NCBI RefSeq assembly: GCF_000718005.1
Contig: NZ_JODV01000005.1
Direction: 5' to 3' (one strand)
From: Actinoalloteichus_B caeruleus
GTDB lineage: Bacteria; Actinomycetota; Actinomycetes; Mycobacteriales; Pseudonocardiaceae
DNA length: 64,000 bases
Below are positions 42,342-50,893 of the stretch, piece after piece. Made by a program: the position numbers and the translations under genes. Positions within the stretch are counted from its first letter, which is position 1, and each line of letters starts with the position of its first letter. The notes beneath the pieces were generated by a model. It was not told the origin of the DNA and did no database searches. It saw nothing but the letters and a program-made list of their open reading frames with translations.

Positions 42342-43124
42342 TCACGGCCCGGTGCTCACCGCCCGCACGAACGGGCAGCCCACGAGCCGGCGAAGCTCCA
42401 GCGAGAGCTCGCGCACCTCGGTGACCGGGCGGGAGAAGGCCAACCGGACGTCGTGGTCCCCGGTCACGGACTCCACCCTCAGCCGCAGACCGAACCGGTC
42501 GATGCCCAACGGCCGCACCCGACCGCCCCGCAGGTGGTCGGGAACGTGGCGGCCCAGCATGCCGACCACGTCCCGGTGCGCGTTCTCCAGGTGACGCAGC
42601 CAGTGCGGCTCCTGCCGGCAGAACGGGTCCGGAGTGGCGCCCGCGAACTCCTCCGGGCCCACGGGGCAGGTGCCCTCCGCGTCGGCGAGGACCATCGACG
42701 CGGGTGTGAGCCGGAGGAGGGACATGCCGTGGCCGATGTCCAACAGCCGGGCGTCCGGGCGGCGCTCGGCGATCCACAGACCCGTGTCACGGGCCTCGCC
42801 CGGATCCAGCGCCGTGAGCAGGCCGGTGAACCACAACAGCCCCCGCACCGGCTCCCTGAGCGGTACCGGAGCCGGGTCGGCCAGTTCCAGCACCGCGGCC
42901 GAGACCCCCTCGTCCCCGCCGCGCAGCCCGGTCACCACCGGGTGCTCGTCCGGCAGCATGAGGGTGACCACCCCGTCCGGTGCGGTGTGGTGCAGGATCG
43001 GCTCGACCCGGGCCGCGCTGGTCTCGTCCGGCATCAGGGCCGCCCGGCCTCCGCGCTCGGCGATGCTCCTCGCGCGTTCGGCCGAGCCGGGGCCGGTCAC
43101 GCGATGGTCGGGCGTCGTCACCAC
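42342..43124 (-). CDS. DUF2470 heme/FMN-type protein, iron-regulated
   Basis: A 260-residue protein. The N-terminal half (TSAARVEPILHHTAPDGVVT ... PLREPVRGLLWFTGLL) looks like an FMN-binding split barrel. The C-terminal 80 residues carry the DUF2470 pattern (HWLRHLENAHRDVVGMLGRH, IDRFGLRLRVE, DHDVRLAFSRPV), which is shared with HugZ-like heme oxygenases and siderophore-linked proteins. A role in heme or iron release is likely. GGAGGTGAGTTG stands before the GTG at 43124, and an IdeR-like box lies 18 bases upstream of the start, so low iron should switch it on. Confidence 0.82.
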   Translation of the reverse strand: MVTTPDHRVTGPGSAERARSIAERGGRAALMPDETSAARVEPILHHTAPDGVVTLMLPDEHPVVTGLRGGDEGVSAAVLELADPAPVPLREPVRGLLWFTGLLTALDPGEARDTGLWIAERRPDARLLDIGHGMSLLRLTPASMVLADAEGTCPVGPEEFAGATPDPFCRQEPHWLRHLENAHRDVVGMLGRHVPDHLRGGRVRPLGIDRFGLRLRVESVTGDHDVRLAFSRPVTEVRELSLELRRLVGCPFVRAVSTGP

Positions 43125-43141
43125 CAACTCACCTCCAAGAG

Positions 43142-43160
43142 TTAGGTGAGCCTAACCTGT
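43142..43160. promoter_or_regulatory. IdeR/DtxR-type iron box
   Basis: TTAGGTGAGCCTAACCTGT matches the IdeR consensus at 15 of 19 positions, with the two TTAGGT and CTAACCT half-sites intact. It lies 18 bases upstream of the DUF2470 start, where bound IdeR would block transcription when iron is plentiful. Confidence 0.82.
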
Positions 43161-43211
43161 TTTCCGCGTTCGGGGTAGTCGTGCCCGGCGGCCGACGGGT
43201 CGGCGTTCCGC

Positions 43212-44426
43212 TCACCCCGTCGCGCGGGACTCCGGGCCCCGGCGGGCCCAGGACCAGGCGTAGCGGTCGTCCTCGCAGGCGAGGGCCGCCTCCCCCAGCT
43301 CCAGCGGTCGGAAGGTGTCCACCATGACGGCGGTCTCGTCGAACCGTTCGGCGCCCAGGGAGGCCTCCACGGCGCCGGGCTGAGGGCCGTGCGTGCACCC
43401 GGCCGGGTGCAGGGACAGCGAACCCAGCCCGATCCCCGAGCCCTTCCTGGCCTCGTAGTCGCCCCCCACGTAGAACATCAGCTCGTCCGAGTCGACATTG
43501 GCGTGGTTGTAGGGCACGGGCACCGCGAGCGGGTGGTAGTCGACCTTGCGGGGCACGAACGAGCACACCACGAAGTTCGGGCCCTCGAAGGTCTGGTGCA
43601 CCGGCGGCGGCTGGTGGACACGGCCGGTGATCGGCTCGAAGTCGGCGATGTTCAGCGCCCACGGGTACAGGCAGCCGTCCCACCCCACCACGTCGAACGG
43701 GTGGTGGGCGTAGGTGAGGACGGAGAGGCCGGCGCGGTGCCGGACCAGGACGTCGACGTCCTCGCCCTCGACCAGCAACGGCGCGGTGGGGGCGCGCAGG
43801 TCCCGTTCGCAGTAGGGGGAGTGTTCGAGGAACTGGCCCCGCGCCGACAGGTACCGGCGCGGCGGTCCGATGTGGCCGGTCGCCTCCAGGACGAGGAGCC
43901 GCAACACACCCCTGGGGAGGACGCGGTAGGTGCAGGAGGTCGGCAGCACGACGTAGTCGCCCGGGCCGACCTCCAGCGCCCCGTACACGGTCTCCACCGT
44001 CGCGGAGCCCGACCGCACGTACAGCAGCTCGTCGCCGACGGCGTTGCGGTACAGCCCGCTGTCGGCGTCCGCCTCCACGTACGAGATGGACACGTCGGGG
44101 TTCGCGAACAGCTGCCGCCGGCCCGTGACGGCGTCCACGGGGCCCGCCGGCCAGCTCAGCGCCGGGGTGCGGAAATGCCGGGGTTTCAGGGGGAGGTTGG
44201 GCGTGGTGGACCGGTCGTGGGCCTCGGCGGAGGAGGCGCGGCCGGCCCAGTCCGGCTCCCGCGAGTCGATGATCGCCGTGGGGAGTTCCCGGTGGTAGAG
44301 CAGGGCGGAGTCCGAGGAGAACCCCTCCACCCCCATCAGCTCCTCCGCGTACAGGCTCCCGTCCGGTGAGCGGAACTGGGTGTGCCGTTTGGGGGGTAAC
44401 TCACCAACACTGCGGTAGTGGGGCAT
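43212..44426 (-). CDS. hmgA: Homogentisate 1,2-dioxygenase
   Basis: A 404-residue ring-cleaving dioxygenase that opens homogentisate in tyrosine and phenylalanine breakdown to maleylacetoacetate. The double-cupin fold is seen in VGDELLYVRSGSATVET and GDYVVLPTSCTYRV. The iron-binding region is VPYNHANVDSDELMFYVGGD with conserved His and Glu, and HPAGCTHGPQPGAVE supplies the second His. GGGAG lies 7 bases before the ATG. It is divergent from the unknown gene and fahA, and the shared intergenic region holds a candidate operator. Confidence 0.95.
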   Translation of the reverse strand: MPHYRSVGELPPKRHTQFRSPDGSLYAEELMGVEGFSSDSALLYHRELPTAIIDSREPDWAGRASSAEAHDRSTTPNLPLKPRHFRTPALSWPAGPVDAVTGRRQLFANPDVSISYVEADADSGLYRNAVGDELLYVRSGSATVETVYGALEVGPGDYVVLPTSCTYRVLPRGVLRLLVLEATGHIGPPRRYLSARGQFLEHSPYCERDLRAPTAPLLVEGEDVDVLVRHRAGLSVLTYAHHPFDVVGWDGCLYPWALNIADFEPITGRVHQPPPVHQTFEGPNFVVCSFVPRKVDYHPLAVPVPYNHANVDSDELMFYVGGDYEARKGSGIGLGSLSLHPAGCTHGPQPGAVEASLGAERFDETAVMVDTFRPLELGEAALACEDDRYAWSWARRGPESRATG

Positions 44427-44437
44427 GCTGGCTCCCG

Positions 44438-44456
44438 GTGTTCGTTATGCGGACAC
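44438..44456. promoter_or_regulatory. Candidate operator between hmgA and the fahA operon
   Basis: GTGTTCG-TTATG-CGGACAC is an inverted repeat (6 of 7 pairs) between hmgA and the divergent operon. The IclR-type regulator encoded in the operon may bind it (inference). Confidence 0.45.
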
Positions 44457-44458
44457 CT

Positions 44459-44487
44459 TTGTTCATTGTTCGTTCCGGCACTAGCGT
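44459..44487 (+). promoter_or_regulatory. Leaderless promoter of the fahA operon
   Basis: TTGTTC (44459-44464) and TAGCGT (44482-44487) are separated by 17 bases. The GTG start at 44495 follows 7 bases after the -10 box, so the transcript probably begins with the start codon. Confidence 0.65.
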
Positions 44488-44494
44488 GTCAGCC

Positions 44495-45361
44495 GTGTCA
44501 AGCGCCGTTGAACTTCATGCTCCCGGTCCGCGGGGGATCCCTCCCCTGCTCGCGCGGTTGGTCGACGACGCCGCGCTCTTCCCGCCCGCCAACACCGGAA
44601 TGGCCGAGGCGGTTCGCGGCCATCTGGAGGGACGGGCTGGTAACGCGGCCGGCGTCATGGGGCTGTTCCTCTGCCCCTCGTCGCGGCTGCCGGAACTCAT
44701 CACCGAACTGATCAAGGCGAAGCCGCTGCGCCCGGTGGCGTTGTCGCTGGTCATCGACACCGGATTGGGGGGAGTGCCCAAGGCCGTATCCATCGTGGAG
44801 TCCCGCACCGAACTGCTGTCGCTGAACATGGTGGAGATGCCCGCGCCGTCCGAGGTGGACGACGTGTGGCTCGAACGCGTGTCCGAGTTCGTGCCGGAGG
44901 ACGTCATCCGCGTCATCGAACCGCGCCGCGGCGGCGCCGGCTGGCTGGACAGCGTGCGGCGGGTCGCCGAGCACGGCTCGTGGGCCAAGCTGCGGTGCGG
45001 CGGCCTCACCCCCGAGGCGTTCCCCTCCGTCGACCAGGTGGCCGACTTCCTGTCGGTGGCCAGCAGCACCGGCATCCCCTTCAAGGCGACGGCGGGGATG
45101 CACCACGCGGTGCGCTACATGGACGAGGAGACCAACTTCCCCCACCACGGGTTCCTGAACCTGCTGGTCGCCTGCGCCAGGGCGCTGTCAGGTCGGGATG
45201 TCCGGGAGGCGTTGGCGAGCGACGACGCCACCGCGCTCGCCGAGGAGGCCAAGGAGCTCTCCGACGAGGCGGCCCGCGCCGTGCGGGGCGTGTTCGCCTC
45301 CTACGGCTCCTGCTCGTTGAGCGAGCCGCTCGACGATCTCCGTGAACTCGGCCTGCTGTGA
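44495..45361 (+). CDS. Conserved protein of unknown function in the homogentisate operon
   Basis: A 288-residue soluble protein without a domain I can name. It contains LARLVDDAALFPPANTGMAE near the start, then an alternating strand/helix pattern that suggests a TIM-barrel-like fold (GVMGLFLCPSSRLPELI, VALSLVID, LLSLNMVEMPAP, VIRVIEPRRGG, WAKLRCGGLTPEAFPS, PFKATAGMHHAVRY). The ATAGMHH segment with two His may form an active site. It sits between hmgA and fahA and is transcribed with fahA, so a role in aromatic or fumarylacetoacetate metabolism is possible. Starts at 44495 from a leaderless promoter. Confidence 0.78.
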   Translation: MSSAVELHAPGPRGIPPLLARLVDDAALFPPANTGMAEAVRGHLEGRAGNAAGVMGLFLCPSSRLPELITELIKAKPLRPVALSLVIDTGLGGVPKAVSIVESRTELLSLNMVEMPAPSEVDDVWLERVSEFVPEDVIRVIEPRRGGAGWLDSVRRVAEHGSWAKLRCGGLTPEAFPSVDQVADFLSVASSTGIPFKATAGMHHAVRYMDEETNFPHHGFLNLLVACARALSGRDVREALASDDATALAEEAKELSDEAARAVRGVFASYGSCSLSEPLDDLRELGLL

Positions 45362-45478
45362 CCAGGTGACGCCGCACCGACGCGCGGGGGTCGCGTCGGT
45401 GTGCCCGCCATACCGGACGCCGGCCGCGCCCGGTCAATTCGGTGGTGTACGACCACCTCCCTGCGGAAGGGTGATCGT

Positions 45479-46717
45479 GTGAGCTGGATCGACGACCCCG
45501 CGTTCAGCGCGGCCGACCCGTTCGGACCGCAGACCCTGCCCTACGGGGTGGGGCGGGTGCGCGCGGAGACCGCGACGGGTGCGCTCGTGCGGGTGGGCGA
45601 CCACGCGCTGCCGTTGCGCCCACTGGCGACCCACCTCGGACCACGGCTGTCCGGACCACTGGCCGCCGACTCGCTGGACCCGCTGTTGGCGGCCGGGCGC
45701 CCGGCGTGGGCGGAACTGCGGGAGAGGCTGCGCGAGGTCGTCGACCGCGGTTCAGCGCCGCCCGGCGCCGACCTCGTGCCGTTGGCGGAGGTCCGGCCGG
45801 TGCTGCCGTTCGCGGTCGCCGACTACGTCGACTTCTACTCCTCGCGGCACCACGCGGAGAACGTCGGTCGGATCTTCCGCCCGGACTCCGACCCGCTGCT
45901 CCCGAACTGGACGCACCTGCCGGTCGGGTACCACGGGCGGGCCGGCACGGTCGTCGCCAGCGGAACCCCCGTGCGCCGGCCGAGAGGGCAACGGAGACCG
46001 CAGGGCTCCACGGGCCCGGTGTTCGGACCGAGCGAGCGGCTGGACATCGAGGCCGAGGTGGGTTTCGTCTGCGGCGGACCGGTCCGGGGCGAGGTGGGCA
46101 CCGCCGAGCTGGCCGACCACGTCCTGGGGGTCGCGCTGGTCAACGACTGGTCGGCCCGGGACGTCCAGGCGTGGGAGTACCAGCCGTTGGGCCCCTTCCT
46201 GGGCAAGTCGTTCGCCACCTCCCTCGCCCACTGGATCACCCCGCTGGCCGCGTTGGAGGCGGCGCGGGTGCCCACACCCCCGGCGCCGAACCCCCTGCTG
46301 GACTACCTGTCGGAGGACGAGCCCTGGGGCTTGGACCTGAGGCTTGAGGTCCGCTGGAACGGCACCGTGGTGAGCCGACCACCGTTCGCCGAGATGGCCT
46401 GGTCGCCGGCGCAGCAGCTGGCGCACCTCACGGTGAACGGGGCGACGGTCCGTCCCGGCGACCTCTTCGCCTCCGGGACGGTGTCCGGCCCGGACCGGGC
46501 GGAACGCGGTTCCTTCCTCGAACTGAGCTGGGGAGGCCGGGAACCGGTGACCCTCGACGACGGCACCACCCGTGCCTTCCTGCTCGACGGGGACACCGTC
46601 GAGATCACGGCCACCGCACCGGGACCGGACGGCTCGGTCGTCGGGCTGGCCGAGGTCACGGGCCGGGTACTGCCCGCCGACGTCGAGCCGACCGCCGTAC
46701 GCGGTCCCGGACGCTGA
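45479..46717 (+). CDS. fahA: Fumarylacetoacetase
   Basis: A 412-residue enzyme that splits fumarylacetoacetate into fumarate and acetoacetate, the last step of homogentisate breakdown. The motifs PFAVADYVDFYSSRHHAENV (catalytic His), NWTHLPVGYHGRAGTVV, LDIEAEVGFV (metal-binding Glu), VALVNDWSARDVQAWEYQPL, GPFLGKSFATSLAHWITPL (catalytic Lys) and GSFLELSWGGREPV are all in order. GGAAGG stands before the GTG at 45479. Maleylacetoacetate isomerase is not in the window. The IclR gene starts 1 base after its stop. Confidence 0.95.
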   Translation: MSWIDDPAFSAADPFGPQTLPYGVGRVRAETATGALVRVGDHALPLRPLATHLGPRLSGPLAADSLDPLLAAGRPAWAELRERLREVVDRGSAPPGADLVPLAEVRPVLPFAVADYVDFYSSRHHAENVGRIFRPDSDPLLPNWTHLPVGYHGRAGTVVASGTPVRRPRGQRRPQGSTGPVFGPSERLDIEAEVGFVCGGPVRGEVGTAELADHVLGVALVNDWSARDVQAWEYQPLGPFLGKSFATSLAHWITPLAALEAARVPTPPAPNPLLDYLSEDEPWGLDLRLEVRWNGTVVSRPPFAEMAWSPAQQLAHLTVNGATVRPGDLFASGTVSGPDRAERGSFLELSWGGREPVTLDDGTTRAFLLDGDTVEITATAPGPDGSVVGLAEVTGRVLPADVEPTAVRGPGR

Positions 46718-46718
46718 C

Positions 46719-47447
46719 ATGTCCGTCCCCACCACCCGACAACCGGCGACCGCCACGAGCCCGGTGACGACGCGCGGCCCGGTAGCCGAGGAACCGGTCG
46801 CCGAGGTCGAGCTCCCCGGGCTCCCGCGCGAACGCTCCCTCACCCTCGAACGGGGGTTGGCGTTGTTGCAGGCGGTCGCCGAGGCGCAGTCCGACGCCCC
46901 GACCATCAGCGAACTCGCGGCCGCCATCCGGGTCAGTCGAGCCGCCGTGTACCGGCTGCTGGGGCCGCTCCAGGCGCGGGGCCTGGTCCGTCGGGAGGGG
47001 TCAAGGGTTCGGCTCGGTCTCGGCCTGCTCACCCTGGCGGGCAACGTGCTGCCCCAGGTGCGGCTGGCCGCGCTGCCCGCGCTGCGGGAACTGGCCGAAC
47101 GGACCGGAGCGACCGCGCACATCACGGTGGCCGACGGCGAGGAGGCCCAGGTCGTGGCGGTCGTCGAACCCACCTGGACCGTCTTCCACGTCTCCTACCG
47201 GGTGGGCTACCGGCACCCGGCACGGCAGGGCGCGGCCGGGCGGGCCATCGACCTGTCCGCCGACCGGCACTGGGTGTTCTCCAGCGGGGAGATCCAGGAG
47301 GGCGCCTACGGCGTCGCCGCCCCGGTGCGCGGGGTGACCGGACTCCGGGCGAGCGTCGGGGTGGTGGCGATGCGCCCGGTGGACGAGGCCACGGTGGGCC
47401 CGCTCACCGTCACCGCCGCCGAGGCGGTCTCGGCCGCGTTGACCTGA
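46719..47447 (+). CDS. IclR-family transcriptional regulator
   Basis: A 242-residue regulator. A disordered N-terminus (1-38) is followed by a winged helix-turn-helix (RSLTLERGLALLQAVAEAQS, TISELAAAIRVSRAAVYRLL, LVRREGSRVRLG). The effector domain follows (LRELAERTGATAHITVADGE ... YRHPARQGAAGRAID ... VAAPVRGVTGLRASVGVV). The effector domain is slightly shorter than usual, as the loop after GRAID is trimmed. Its start follows the fahA stop by 1 base, which points to control of the hmgA/fahA genes, as in the HmgR-type circuits of other bacteria. Confidence 0.9.
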   Translation: MSVPTTRQPATATSPVTTRGPVAEEPVAEVELPGLPRERSLTLERGLALLQAVAEAQSDAPTISELAAAIRVSRAAVYRLLGPLQARGLVRREGSRVRLGLGLLTLAGNVLPQVRLAALPALRELAERTGATAHITVADGEEAQVVAVVEPTWTVFHVSYRVGYRHPARQGAAGRAIDLSADRHWVFSSGEIQEGAYGVAAPVRGVTGLRASVGVVAMRPVDEATVGPLTVTAAEAVSAALT

Positions 47448-47695
47448 GCGAGGCGGTACCCGGCCGGCGGAACGGGAACCGGTGGCCGTGCGCGCTGCCC
47501 GAACCGGCACGGGTAACGGATGCCCGAGCGTCGGGATCAGGGCCCGGCCTGGCCGCAGCAGGGGCCCAGCCAACCGACCCGGGCGTTCGGCACGCCCGCC
47601 TGGCGCCGGCCAGGGCAACGGAAATGTCTCTGTGTGATCGTACTGTCACTCCAGGTGTTCAAGCTCGTGCTCGCAGCTGCCTGGGAGGCCGAACA

Positions 47696-48901
47696 GTGTC
47701 CGATCCCTTCGTCCACCTCCACGTGCACACCGAATACTCCATGTTGGACGGCGCGGCCAAGGTGGGGCCGCTGTTCGCCGAGGCGAGCCGACTCGGCATG
47801 CCCGCCGTCGCCATGACCGACCACGGGAACATGTTCGGCGCCGCCGAGTTCTGGGAACAGGCCAGCGGATACCCCGACGTGAAGCCGATCCTCGGGATCG
47901 AGGCCTATGTCGCTCCGGGGAGCCGGTTCCACCGGAAGCCGGTGTTCTGGGGCGGAGCTGGCAGCGGGGACGAGGGCGGTGACGTGTCGGGCCGCGGCGC
48001 CTTCACCCACATGACGTTGCTCGCCGCCGACGCGACCGGGCTCCGCAATCTCTTCCGGTTGTCGTCCCTCGCCTCGATCGAAGGGCAGTACAAGAAGCCG
48101 AGGATGGACCGGGAGCTTCTCTCCAGGTTCGCGAGCGGACTCATCGCCACCACCGGGTGCCCCGGGGGCGAGGTGCCGACCCGGCTGCGCCTCGGTCAGT
48201 ACCGGGAGGCGTTGCGGGCTGCCAGCGAGTACCGCGACATCCTCGGCAAGGAGAACTACCTCGTCGAGCTGATGGACCACGGCGTGCGGGTGGAACGCGA
48301 CGTGCGGGAGGGTCTGCTCACGATCTCCCGGGATCTCGGTCTCGCGGTCGTGGCCACGAACGACAGCCACTACGTCACCCCGGACCAGGCCCAGGCCCAT
48401 TCCGCCCTGCTCTGCGTGCAGACCGGCAGTACCTTGTCGGACCCCAGGAGGTTCCGGTTCGAGGGGGCCGGTTACCACCTGAAGTCGGCGGCCGAGATGC
48501 GGGAGTACTGGGACCGGGAGGTTCCCGGAGCCGCCGACACGACCTTGGACGTCGCGGAACGCGTCGGTTCCTACGCCGAGGTGTTCGGATTCGTGGACCG
48601 CTCACCACTGTTCCCCATCCCCGTCTCCGAGTTCTCCGGCCGGGCCGGGCAGGTCCTGGGCGCGCGGCGGGTTCGGGTCCACGAGGTGGCCGGCGCGTGT
48701 CCCCTGGTGCTCCGGATCGACGGGTTCGACTCGCTCGCCGCGGTGGGGGAGGCGCTGGACGGGCACGAGGGAATGACACCGGTCGTGCTCGTGGGAGGAG
48801 ACGGCGGTACCGCCGACACCCTGGTGTTGCCAGAGGGGGTGCGGGTGTCGGCGGACCTGTTGCGGGTGTTGGACCAGGTGACGGGGGTGACGGTCGCCTG
48901 A
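47696..48901 (+). CDS. Polymerase-less DnaE paralogue: PHP domain joined to the DnaE C-terminal domain
   Basis: A 401-residue protein. Residues 1-310 are closely DnaE1-like PHP: FVHLHVHTEYSMLDGAAK, MTDHGNMFGA, GIEAYVAP, ATTGCPGGEVPTRLRLG, VATNDSHYVTPDQAQAH. All metal ligands appear kept (H9, H11, D42-H43, E69, H105, C155, D223-H225). From about 322 the sequence (GARRVRVHEV, then CPLVLRIDG ... LAAVGEALDGHEGMTPVVL) resembles the last strand of the OB fold and the C-terminal domain of actinobacterial DnaE. The roughly 780 residues of palm, fingers, thumb and tandem helix-hairpin-helix between are missing, in frame. GGGAGG lies 7 bases before the GTG. It may be a decoy, exonuclease or regulator; not the replicative polymerase. 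Confidence 0.85.
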   Translation: MSDPFVHLHVHTEYSMLDGAAKVGPLFAEASRLGMPAVAMTDHGNMFGAAEFWEQASGYPDVKPILGIEAYVAPGSRFHRKPVFWGGAGSGDEGGDVSGRGAFTHMTLLAADATGLRNLFRLSSLASIEGQYKKPRMDRELLSRFASGLIATTGCPGGEVPTRLRLGQYREALRAASEYRDILGKENYLVELMDHGVRVERDVREGLLTISRDLGLAVVATNDSHYVTPDQAQAHSALLCVQTGSTLSDPRRFRFEGAGYHLKSAAEMREYWDREVPGAADTTLDVAERVGSYAEVFGFVDRSPLFPIPVSEFSGRAGQVLGARRVRVHEVAGACPLVLRIDGFDSLAAVGEALDGHEGMTPVVLVGGDGGTADTLVLPEGVRVSADLLRVLDQVTGVTVA

Positions 48902-48940
48902 CCGCCAGTGCCCCTGCCGCCGGGTCGCGCCGGCTCCTCG

Positions 48941-49741
48941 TCACGCCGGAGCCGTGAACCGCCAGTGATGCCCGTCGGGGTCCGCGACGTGCGCGACGTG
49001 GCCATCCCCGTCGACCTGGGTCGCCGGGGTGACGATCCGCGCTCCGGCGGTTCGCGCCACCCCGAGGAGGGCGTCGAGCTCGACACGGGACGCGGCGGTG
49101 TGGGTGAGGACGGTGGCGGAGAACCCGTCGCCCCGCCCGTCCACGCCGACATCCCCCGCGAGCGCCCCGCGCGGGAGCAGGCCGAGCCGGAATGCGCCGG
49201 CGGTCACGGTGAAGTCGACGAACTTGTCACCGTAGTCCCGGTCCACCCGCATCCCCAGCGCCGCGTAGAACGTCGCGGACGCCTTCGGGCTGCCAACGCC
49301 GAGGTAGACGGCGGTCTCCACGAGGCTGGCCGGGGCGACGGCGGGAGCGGTGTTCCTCTTGTTGACCGCCGCCAGTTTCCAGACCGCGCCATCGGGCGCC
49401 CGGTAGGCGGCGGCGAACTCGCCGAACAGCCGCTTCCTCGGTGGCCTGACCACGGTCGCACCTCGGGAGGTGGCGTTGTCGAGGAGGGCCTCGACCTCAC
49501 TGGGCTGGTTGACGATGGCCGAGAGGACGAGACCCCGGAAACCCGAGCTCGCCGGATTCGCGTCGACCTCCGCGGCGAGCTCCTCGACCCCCCGGAGGTC
49601 GATCCGCCCGGAGCCGGCCAGGTGGAGCGACGTGGAGGGCTCCCCGCCGGTGGTCGCGAGCGGGTACGCCGAGGCGTAGAAGTCGGTCGCCTCGGCGACC
49701 CGGGGGACGCCGAGGGTGATGCGGTCAAGGGTGAGCCGCAC
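48941..49741 (-). CDS. VOC superfamily (glyoxalase/dioxygenase-like) protein
   Basis: A 266-residue protein with two VOC units. The first (LTLDRITLGVPRVAEATDFY ... AAYRAPDGAVWKLAAV) has a short first half. The second (LVETAVYLGVGSPKASATFY ... VAHVADPDGHHWRFT) is complete. Such proteins bind a metal and act on small molecules or confer resistance by binding them; the function is not clear here. GAAGGA precedes the GTG at 49741. It is convergent with the mini-DnaE gene and 50 bases after a second VOC gene on the same strand. Confidence 0.85.
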   Translation of the reverse strand: MRLTLDRITLGVPRVAEATDFYASAYPLATTGGEPSTSLHLAGSGRIDLRGVEELAAEVDANPASSGFRGLVLSAIVNQPSEVEALLDNATSRGATVVRPPRKRLFGEFAAAYRAPDGAVWKLAAVNKRNTAPAVAPASLVETAVYLGVGSPKASATFYAALGMRVDRDYGDKFVDFTVTAGAFRLGLLPRGALAGDVGVDGRGDGFSATVLTHTAASRVELDALLGVARTAGARIVTPATQVDGDGHVAHVADPDGHHWRFTAPA

Positions 49742-49791
49742 GGGGGTGGTCCTTCGTCCGGGTGCGGTGGTCGGGACGGGGCGGGCGGCGC

Positions 49792-50202
49792 TCAGGCCGT
49801 CTGGTTGACGCGGACGAGGTTCCCAGCCGGGTCACGGAAGGCGCAGTCGCGGACCCCGTAGTCCTGGTCCGCCGGTTCCTGCACGATGTCCGCGCCCGCG
49901 GCTTCGAGGCGTTCGAAGAGACCGTCCAGGTCGTCGGTGGCCAGCGTGATGGCCGCGAAACTTCCCTTCGCCATCAGTTCGGCGATGGTGCGGCGCTCGT
50001 CCTCGGAGATGCCCGGGTCGGCGGTCGGCGGGTGCAACACGATCGACGTCCCGGGCCGCCCGCGCGGGCCGACGGTGATCCAGCGCATCTCCTCGTACCC
50101 GACGTCGTCGAGGACCTCGAAGCCCAGCGCGTCCCGGTAGAACCGCAGCGCGGCCTCGGGGTCGGTGTGCGGGAGGAAGGCGTGGTGGACGGTGACGTTC
50201 AT
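49792..50202 (-). CDS. VOC family (glyoxalase-like) protein
   Basis: A 136-residue single VOC protein: VHHAFLPHTDPEAALRFYRD, LGFEVLDDVGYEEMRWITVG, FAAITLATDDLDGLFERLEA and VRDCAFRDPAGNLVRVNQ, with His and Glu metal-ligand positions. The order and length are those of PhnB/YycE-like glyoxalase-fold proteins. The downstream AraC gene lies 20 bases upstream on the same strand, an arrangement widely seen for this pair, so the AraC protein probably controls it. Confidence 0.9.
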   Translation of the reverse strand: MNVTVHHAFLPHTDPEAALRFYRDALGFEVLDDVGYEEMRWITVGPRGRPGTSIVLHPPTADPGISEDERRTIAELMAKGSFAAITLATDDLDGLFERLEAAGADIVQEPADQDYGVRDCAFRDPAGNLVRVNQTA

Positions 50203-50222
50203 GCCCGGAACGCTAGGAGTGC

Positions 50223-50657
50223 CTACCGGGGTCGTGCTTCTTGATTCCTGACCGGTCTGGTCACCTGTTTCGCGAGGCAGGGTGGAATCCCGGCCGCGGC
50301 CTGGGAATGATCCCGCCGATAGGTGCTCGGTGGTACTCCGACCAGTTCCGCGAACCTCGTGCTGAACGTTCCCAGCGACGAGAAACCGACCTCGAAACAC
50401 ACCTCGGTGACACTGAGGTCCCCTCGGCGCAACAGGGTCATCGCCCGCTCGATGCGCCTCGTCATCAGGTACGAATAGGGCGACTCCCCGTACACGCGTC
50501 GGAACTCCCTGCTCAGGTGCCCGGCGGAGACATGAACTCCCCTGGCCAGTTCCTCGACGTTCAACGGCTTGGCGTACTCGCGGTCCATCCGGTCGCGGAC
50601 CCGGCGGAGCGCCACGAGGTCCCGCAACCGTTGAGCCTCCGTGCGCCCAGCAGTCAT
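50223..50657 (-). CDS. AraC-family regulator, HTH domain only
   Basis: A 144-residue protein that is essentially two AraC-type helix-turn-helix motifs: LNVEELARGVHVSAGHLSRE, VYGESPYSYLMTRRIERAM, LSVTEVCFEVGFSSLGTFST and FAELVGVPPSTYRRD. It has no ligand-binding domain, so effector sensing is not apparent; such short regulators are often paired with glyoxalase-like genes. I used the ATG at 50657. It precedes the VOC gene by 20 bases and likely regulates both. Confidence 0.9.
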   Translation of the reverse strand: MTAGRTEAQRLRDLVALRRVRDRMDREYAKPLNVEELARGVHVSAGHLSREFRRVYGESPYSYLMTRRIERAMTLLRRGDLSVTEVCFEVGFSSLGTFSTRFAELVGVPPSTYRRDHSQAAAGIPPCLAKQVTRPVRNQEARPR

Positions 50658-50893
50658 GGGGGCATCGTGCCACGTCACGGCGCTGGCGTTCCCAACAGCC
50701 GCCCCACGTCGTGGCGCGAGCGGGTGTCCTGGCGGTCACCATCCCCGGCCCCACCGGGGAGCGCCGCCTCCCTTGGTGCCGGGTCGTGCGCCCGGCGGCC
50801 GCCGATCCGGTCAGGATTCGAGAAGCCGGCGGAATCGGGGGCGGCTACCGTCGCGTCCAGCTCTGATGAACCCCCGCCAGGAAAGGACCAGCG

